In this document: one piece after another, positions 57,641-64,000 of the stretch
How positions within the stretch are numbered: position 1 is the first letter of the stretch
Layout of the letters: each line of letters opens with the position of its first letter
Notes under the pieces: model-generated
Seen by the model: only the letters and a program-made list of their open reading frames with translations
The model's database searches: none
What the model was told of the DNA's origin: nothing
Position numbers and translations under genes: made by a program
Source: Choanephora cucurbitarum
Lineage: Eukaryota; Mucoromycota; Mucoromycetes; Mucorales; Choanephoraceae
DNA length: 64,000 bases
Reading direction: 5' to 3'
NCBI GenBank assembly: GCA_025331435.1
Contig: JAIWNI010000013.1
Span: 372,001-436,000, forward strand

Positions 57641-58581
57641 TTGAGTTCAAGAATACTTGAGTTGCTCTCAAAAAACTTCAACTTCTTTTCTAAACTCTTC
57701 TTTGGGACCAAATTGCTCAATCTTCCGTTTGTGTACATCAGTTTCTATCATTACTATTTCTCGCTTCAGTCGGTTCTCTTTGATTGCCTGTTTAGCTTTG
57801 TAGTAAGATGCAAGAGTTACAGAAAAAATATGTTCCTTTCCAGAGATTCTTTTTCTGGGTCAATGTCTCTCGAGTTGATACTTATTAGGTATCTTTCTCT
57901 TGGTGTTCTGTCTCTTGAGACACTAGTTAATAAAGTTCTGTGCCTCGAAAATTCGTCCCTTGAAGTTTTTCTTCTTATTGAGCGACTAAACAATTCATCA
58001 AAAGGATGATCCAAAGTAGTATATACTCAATTGGAAACACTCTTGGTAGCTAATCGAACAATCCAACCAGACTATAGTAGCCGGGACAAATTTTGAAAAT
58101 TTCATCGATTATTCTCAGGTTAAGATTTCACAAAGAAATCTACTATTGTTGTTGTATGGGTGGGTGTTTTGTCAGAAGCAACAACAATAAAAAAGAATCA
58201 GCAAAGCATAGCCAATACTCAACTAACACTGTAAAAAATTAAAGGTTCTTTTAAGCCTGTGATTTGGTCAAGAAAACTTAAAAAAGAAAAGGTCTTTTTA
58301 GCCTTTAGGAACCCTTAAGAGTGACAAATCCTTTTAAAAATGGCCCTCTGAAAGAAATAATAAACTAATAAATCAGTAAGCTGTTCATTGGGCAAATGGC
58401 AGCAACAAAGACAGTTTGATATATCTGTAGCGAGCAATCTTTTAATATCTGTAGAATGCTCTCAGTTTCTTTCCTCTTTTAGACGGAAAAAGCTATTATC
58501 CACCTATTCTTTTTTTTGTTTCAGAGAGTAGCTAAAGAAGTACATGTTTATTTGTTGTATAATCCTTGTCGGTAATACTGT
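57641..58581. other. Gene-free AT-rich spacer
   Basis: I find no supportable gene. The frames at 57641-58009 and 58014-57817 are mirror images of a Leu/Ser/Arg-rich low-complexity stretch. Confidence 0.5.
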
Positions 58582-61284
58582 TCAATAACAATCAAGCATA
58601 TTGATATCATCCTCAGGGTCTTCGGGAATGATAGAGCTTGTCATCATATCTGCATTGATACCAAATGTTTCTTCGTATAGATGCTCAGGGTCTAATGTCT
58701 GTCTTTGACGATCAAGATCTATCTGCCTTAACGTGTCTAAGAATTGAATATCAAATGCATTCATCTCATCTTCATGAGGTCTCTTTAAACCTTTATCGAT
58801 AGTGTCATGTTCCGACAGAATTGATTCAATCACACGGACGGCTTCAATACGGACAACACGACTAGTATCCATTACCTAACAACAATTGGTTTGATCAGTC
58901 ACAAAGAGACATACACATTGTTTCAAAAGGAATGAACTACTTTACGGCTTCAACCAACAACTCTGCTGGTTCTATCTCTTGAAAGAAAATAATGCCATTC
59001 TCATCCTTATTATGTCCCTTTTTGTTTTGCTGCATCTCGTATAGATAAAGTAAACGTAAACTCTTTAAGAGTCTGCAGGTACGTACTCGTACCTCTGTAT
59101 CGTCATCGTTTGCCAGTCGCTTAATGATATCAGGACTTAATCAGGTTAGAAAAAAGCTCAAAGAAAAGCAATTTCATACATGTTCTTTGTGACTTGACTT
59201 ACTTTAGTGAGTATTGAGATGGCTTTAGTTCCATAGACATGCCTTGACAAGCTCTGTTGCTCACTAAGCAATCAATAGCATCTAAAGTAGCTCTTCGCAC
59301 AAAAGCCTCTGTATCGTGCAAGAATTGAGGCAGTTTGCTGGCCAAATTCTTACTCACCTGATGTTGTTGGATATAAGCCCAACTTTCTCTTGGTGTCATC
59401 ATCTTTTCCAGAACTTCAATAGCAGATGCACGCACATAAGCTTCTGAATCATGGATCCTTTGGAACACACTTAACGGTAAATTAAATACAAGGCCAAATT
59501 GAAGCTTGTGTTGGTTTACAGGCTCTTGGAACAGTTGGCCTACAAAATGGACAGCTACATCGCGAACATCCCATTGTGTATCGATCAACTTCAAGCAAAG
59601 TGCTTCAGCCAACTCTTTTCCCTAATAACCCCTCCTTCCAAGATTAGTTGATAAGAAACAAAGAACAGATCTCTTCTTTTTGTCTTACAGATTGAACAAT
59701 TAAGCCGCCTATGCGATCATGAATCAATAAGCTTTGTATAGAAGACAATAGAATAGAAAGGGCCTTGCAATCTAATTCATTATCTTCTGTCATGATGGCC
59801 ACAAGAGAACTAATAGAACTATGCAACAGTGTTTCTTGCGATACATCTGTTTTCTCCATACCAAGCAATGTGTCTGTCAGCAAACCAAGGGCTTCTTTAA
59901 GAACGCGCGTGTCTGTATAGATTGCTTTGTATTTAAGAACATCAAATATTGTATTGTATGTAGGTATCTATAAAAAGTCCATCCACACTTTGCTGTTAAT
60001 ATGTGAGCTTATCTACTAGTTTGTTTTCTTTTTAGTGGTTGTATATGACTTAACTTGAGTGATAGTGCGTCTTGCTTGCAACAGTGTATAGATAGCCCGT
60101 ATGGTAGTATAAATAAGAGTATTCTTGGTGCGATCTGAGACCAATAATCGCTTGATGTAGTGCATGTCAACAGCACCAGGGAAATCCAAGCAACAACATA
60201 TTGTTTGATACAAAACATCATAAGCTGGCTCTGACAATAAAGGGTTGCTGACACGTTTCAATAGAATGAAAGTTTTCTCTAGAAGCGATAGTGATGTTGT
60301 CAATTGATCCAGCTTGTCTGATTCTCTTATTGTCTTTATTAAGACTTGGCTTAGCCTAAGGTAAGCTAGGGATAGATCAGTGGGATCGTCTTCAGGATTT
60401 GCCAAACCTAACGTCTCTAATGGCTTGTCATCCCATTCAAACAAAGCATTTAATATTTCGAGCACTCTTGAGCGTATCATTCGATTGGACGAATGTAAGA
60501 GTGGAAAGACTGAGTGCATCTAAAGGAAAACAATAACTATTCAGTCCACCTTGCTCTATCAGTGATTTTTTTAAAACAAAATGGGGGCGAAGTTTACTAG
60601 TTTCTTTGACCGGATAAATTCTAAAACATAAAGATTGCCTTCTTTCATGCTAACAAGAGTCCAACAGAAATCCAAAGCAGACAAGACTTGATGGTTTTCA
60701 TTTGACAGCAAAATAGAGCGAATCAAATCGGTTGGATCCATCATGATAAGCAATTGATCTACTCTTAGCTTCAACAAAGTAGCAAACAGTTGGCTGGTTT
60801 CGGAGACGACAAATTGACTCTGGTCCAGAATAGTATACATAATGAAAGAAGCCGCTTCTTTATTGTCAATCAACCATTGTCGACTACCCTCTTCATCCCA
60901 TACAAACAACCGACATGTCTCAATACATGCACATCGGAGAGCAGCTTCTGACGATCGGATGCCCAGATTGATTAATCCAAGTAGATCGGGAAAACGTTCC
61001 AAAGATCGGAACCAGTCATTGCCTCCATAGTATACGAGTTGACCCATCAATCGTATGCATAATGCGATCACACGATAGTCCTGATCAGGTGTGTCGATGC
61101 AGGCTTCGTAAATCTTTTGATAAACTGAACAATCGCGATCAAGCTGAGCTATTTCTTGCTGCGAGTGATTGGTCAAGACAAGTGTCAAAAAAGATAGCAC
61201 TTTTTCGTATATGGTGTCATCTACAATCGTCTTTGACATCAAAGGCAAGGCCTTTATGATACTAGCCGCTCTTTCCAAATCCAT
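58582..61284 (-). CDS. BRAT1-like HEAT-repeat protein (777 aa)
   Basis: Six exons: 61284-60598, 60519-60055, 59967-59689, 59621-59203, 59135-58946, 58875-58582. The start (MDLERAASIIKALP ... IVDDTIYEKVLSFLT) matches the BRAT1 N-terminus (MDPE ... VADDTxxEKLL). Helical HEAT-type repeats continue throughout, and KLIDTQWDVRDVAVHFVGQL parallels the BRAT1 repeat DxxWEVRDSALEFL. The protein ends NMLDCY. As I recall, human BRAT1 also ends in a Cys-Tyr tail that reaches the zinc site of INTS11. Length is close to human BRAT1 (821). The inferred role is chaperoning the Integrator catalytic module. It shares a promoter region with proteasome beta-3. Confidence 0.82.
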
Positions 61285-61607
61285 TTGATTAATAAGTAAA
61301 TAAAAAAAACAAGCAGACGATTGCTGTTTCTCTGATCACTATTTAAAGAAGGACAGAATGTCGAAATTGCATCATTAGAATGCCTTTCAAAAAAAAATCC
61401 ATCGGTCAAGACATAATCGACATGTAACAAATCTGTGCATAAACATACGCGTTCAGTTAGAAAGAGAAAAAATAGCTGACATCCAATTGCTGGAAACGTC
61501 ATCTACTCGTCCATCCTACGCGTCGAGTTATCTTAATTGTCTTCAGTTTCTTCTCTTTTTTTTCTTTTTCTATATCACCTATACAATAAAAAAAACATTT
61601 ATTCATC
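61285..61607. promoter_or_regulatory. Shared divergent promoter, BRAT1-like / proteasome beta-3
   Basis: A 323-bp gap between two divergent starts, with ACGCGT at 61518-61523 (CTACGCGTCGAG) and a CT-rich run near the beta-3 start. I did not see the yeast proteasome control element GGTGGCAAA. Confidence 0.5.
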
Positions 61608-62558
61608 ATGGTAAGATCTCCAACAGAGTCTATGTAATCTTTACCTTAGAATGAACAAAATGAATGTTCCTGAGAAGAAAAAAAGAAACTAATCCATTAA
61701 AATATCTAGTCGATTATGCAATATAATGGTGGCTCTGTTGTAGCCATGGTTGGAAAGGATTGTGTAGCCATTGCAGCAGACAAACGTTTAGGTGCTCAGT
61801 TCATGACAGTCTCTACTGAATTTCAAAAGATGTTTAGAGCCACAGAAAAGTCATTTGTTGGTTTGCCTGGTTTAGCTACAGATGTATTGACTTTGTAAGT
61901 TGAACAGATAGATGAGACATAGTGTAGTATACTGACAACTCTATTCAACAGGGCAGATCGTTTCCGTTTCAAAACCAACATGTACAAGATGCGTGAAGAA
62001 AGAGAGATGGAGCCAAAGACACTTGCTCATATGGTGTCTTCTACACTATATGAAAGAAGGTAACCTACACCTATAATGATAAGCTGTAATTGCCTTTTTT
62101 TTTTAATCAATTGATCGTCTTGGTACTAGATTTGGGCCTTACTTTGTAGAACCAGTGATTGCAGGTTTAGGAAAGGATAACAAACCTTTTATCTGTGCTA
62201 TGGATTTAATTGGATGTATCAACTTTGCAAAAGATTTTGTTGTCAGCGGTACTGCATCATCTAATTTATATGGTATGTGTGAATCTCTTTGGGAACCTGA
62301 TCTTGAACCAGAGGATCTCTTTGAGACTATCTCTCAAGCATTATTGAATGCACAAGACAGAGATGCTTTATCAGGTTGGGGGGCTGTTGTTCATGTCATG
62401 TAAGTATTCAGGTTTGGCTATGGATGTTTTTTTTTTGCTAATCAACTTGTTCCTTAGCACACCAACTGAAATTATTACTCGTACACTTAAATCTCGCCAA
62501 GTAAGTCGCTTATATTCTTCTATGCATTCATACTTATCTATCTCTCAAATAGGATTAA
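61608..62558 (+). CDS. 20S proteasome subunit beta-3 (204 aa)
   Basis: Six exons: 61608-61610 (ATG only), 61710-61894, 61952-62059, 62130-62399, 62458-62500, 62553-62558. The first intron falls directly after the start codon, as in the calmodulin-like gene, and the last exon holds a single Asp codon plus stop. The protein begins [14 protein letters not shown] and contains [38 protein letters not shown], and [20 protein letters not shown], and ends TRTLKSRQD. These match beta-3 (PSMB3, yeast Pup3), a structural beta subunit without protease activity. Length is equal to the family norm. Confidence 0.95.
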
Positions 62559-62805
62559 GACATGGTACAATGAATTATTCCAATCAATGTAATAAAGAAA
62601 GAAATCACAAAAAAAGAAGGGAAAAGAGGAAATTGCTATACATGTTCTTTCAATAAGGATGAGAAGTGTTTTATTTACTTGTCTGAACGTATTACTCTTT
62701 GTACACATTTCCACTCTATTTTGTTCAGTATACGCAAAGACAATGCTAGAAATTGAATGAACAACACTTATATAATTTAGTCTAGTGCATAATGTATCAT
62801 GAAAT

Positions 62806-63050
62806 TTACTCAATTTTGGTACTGGTCAGAAGTTTATCTTTCCATTTTAATAGCAGTTTTTGTTTTGCCTCCATTTTATTTCGCTCTTTTTCTTCTTTGT
62901 TCGCAACTTCAACATCTTTGAGCAAACGACTTATCGATTGACTTGCTTCTGTACAATACATTTCCAAAAATAGTATGATTGAGCCTGAAATCATTGAATC
63001 GATGCTACATACGCGCTTTTGACCTTACCAGCTATTTCTTTTTTCTTCAT
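62806..63050 (-). CDS. Small helical protein of unknown function (66 aa)
   Basis: Two exons, 63050-63029 and 62984-62806, join in frame across a 44-nt GT-AG intron ending TTTCAG. The product starts MKKKEIAGSIILFLEMYCTE and continues with charged, helical sequence (VEVANKEEKERNKMEAKQKL). I do not recognise it. The size and Lys/Glu-rich helix would fit a small subunit of a larger complex. It lies 247 nt from the convergent beta-3 stop. A chance ORF is possible. Confidence 0.45.
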
Positions 63051-63343
63051 AAAGGAAAAGATTTATCGATATTCACTTACTAAATCTTTTATAGATAACA
63101 CATAAGTTATTTTTTTTTTATCAAAAACGCTTAGTAGAGGAACAAATGTTTGTAAAAGTAAAGGCAAAATGACGATTGGAGAAACACAGCAGCGGTCTAT
63201 GTACGAGAAAAGGCTACTTGCCCATATTCTACTTTAACTGATTCTTTTTGCTTTTTGTTTTTACTGATTTAAATCAAATATTGAGCTGCTTATTTACGAT
63301 GTGATTGATTGTGTATAGAAGTAACAATTATGATAGAAGAGAA

Positions 63344-63742
63344 TCAGTTGTCGTTGCCAAAAGTGAAAGGATCGCCTTTTCGTAATTTGGATTTTGTGCT
63401 TGGTAAGACGTAGCTGATAGGCTTGGTTGTGCAGCTGCGTTTTTGGTTTAAGACAACTGGTTGTTCGGAAGAGGTGGGTATCACAGGTGTATCTTTTGTT
63501 TTGCTTTTTAAATTTGATTTGGATTTAGGTGCTTTAGGATGCATCAGTGCCGCATATTTCTTTTTTCTATTTTTTCTGATATTCTCCATTCGTAGTTGAA
63601 GATTCTCTTGCTGTAGTTGTGAAATAACGCTTTCAAGGATAGCTATTCGTTCATTTAGCTTAATATTGTTTCGAATGACTTCTGCATTCTGCTCTTGATA
63701 TTTGGCCAAAAGGCCTGGCATATTTGTATTGACTTCATTCAT
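63344..63742 (-). CDS. Shugoshin-like protein, short (132 aa)
   Basis: A single frame, or the final exon of a longer gene: a TATATGTAG acceptor-like sequence lies directly before the ATG. Residues about 10-57 form a clear coiled coil (KLNERIAILESVISQLQQEN, then LQLRMENIRKNRKKK), like the N-terminal PP2A-binding coiled coil of shugoshin. The C-terminus has KPISYVLPSTKSKLRKGDP, resembling the basic SGO motif that binds phosphorylated H2A (a VxYxxPxLxxKLRR pattern). Shugoshin protects cohesion at centromeres. The protein is much shorter than family members, with almost no spacer, so the assignment is moderate. Confidence 0.5.
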   Translation of the reverse strand: MNEVNTNMPGLLAKYQEQNAEVIRNNIKLNERIAILESVISQLQQENLQLRMENIRKNRKKKYAALMHPKAPKSKSNLKSKTKDTPVIPTSSEQPVVLNQKRSCTTKPISYVLPSTKSKLRKGDPFTFGNDN

Positions 63743-64000
63743 CTACATATAATGTGCCGAATAAGAGATATACAAGTTCCCCTTTCAAAAAAATTAAAAG
63801 ATACAAAACAAAAAAGAAAAGGAAAAGATAGAATGTATAAAATCAAAAGTATTGACAGAATGCAACTTTAAACGCCGAAGGCTGCTTTAAAAAAACTCCC
63901 CTTTTTTTTTGCCAAAATTCAGTAGATCAGAGATTGATCAAACTCATCACCTTTCTTATTCGTTCACTTATACGACTGCTTGAGCTGATATGGAATCTTT
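63743..64000. other. Window end, upstream of the shugoshin-like frame
   Basis: I see no gene; it may contain an upstream exon or the promoter. Confidence 0.4.

Noticed and set aside
61285..61607. Proteasome control element GGTGGCAAA upstream of beta-3
   Set aside because: Not present on either strand of the shared promoter as far as I can read.
1..64000. CRISPR arrays or bacterial operons
   Set aside because: No regularly spaced short repeats were seen, and genes are intron-rich and eukaryotic.

Overview
This window reads as nuclear DNA of a fungus, most likely a Mucorales-type Mucoromycota. Genes are split by many short introns (mostly about 45-100 nt, GT...AG, often with a CTAAC/CTAAT-like branch site), and intergenic DNA is AT-rich. 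The gene set (calmodulin-like, S2P, MLH1, cyclophilin-40, proteasome beta-3) is eukaryotic, and the transposons match types common in this lineage. The lineage call is inference from style and content; no rRNA or species marker is present. All spliced models were built by hand from frame continuity, splice signals and family conservation.

Region 1 (about 1.3-18.1 kb) is a transposon island. A decayed LINE on the minus strand (2.53-12.66 kb: zinc-knuckle ORF1, AP-endonuclease, reverse transcriptase, zf-RVT-like tail) is split by a young-looking Ty3/gypsy element (3.80-8.97 kb). That element has two LTRs identical by eye, a short target duplication and one intact 1508-aa Gag-Pol frame. Next to it lies a degraded Helitron (13.7-18.06 kb, Rep plus Pif1-like helicase). 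Region 2 (18.5-20.3 kb) holds two compact minus-strand genes, one with a D...ExK nuclease-like signature. Region 3 (20.3-31.8 kb) is gene-poor, apart from a glycosyltransferase-like gene at 23.7-25.0 kb and a short coding relic near 28.9 kb.

Region 4 (31.8-55.1 kb) is gene-dense: pirin, a coiled-coil protein, an NTF2-like protein, a site-2 protease, a calmodulin-like protein, ornithine aminotransferase, MLH1, a Cid1-type nucleotidyltransferase with two catalytic Asp replaced by Asn, a possible CENP-Q-like protein, 2-isopropylmalate synthase, an ATP-dependent DNA ligase, an EEF1AKMT4-like methyltransferase, cyclophilin-40 and a DsbA-like protein. Many neighbours are convergent, with only 17-51 nt between stop codons. 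Region 5 (55.1-58.6 kb) has no intact gene but contains coding-like debris. Region 6 (58.6-64 kb) carries a BRAT1 homologue ending in Asp-Cys-Tyr, divergent from proteasome beta-3, then a 66-aa unknown protein and a shugoshin-like protein.

The genes do not form one pathway. Several concern genome maintenance or RNA processing (MLH1, ligase, BRAT1, Cid1-like, shugoshin-like, possible CENP-Q). The most unusual points are the predicted inactive Cid1-like enzyme, the fungal BRAT1 with a conserved-looking C-terminal tripeptide, the nuclease-like gene beside the transposon island, and the LTR with four copies of one octamer.
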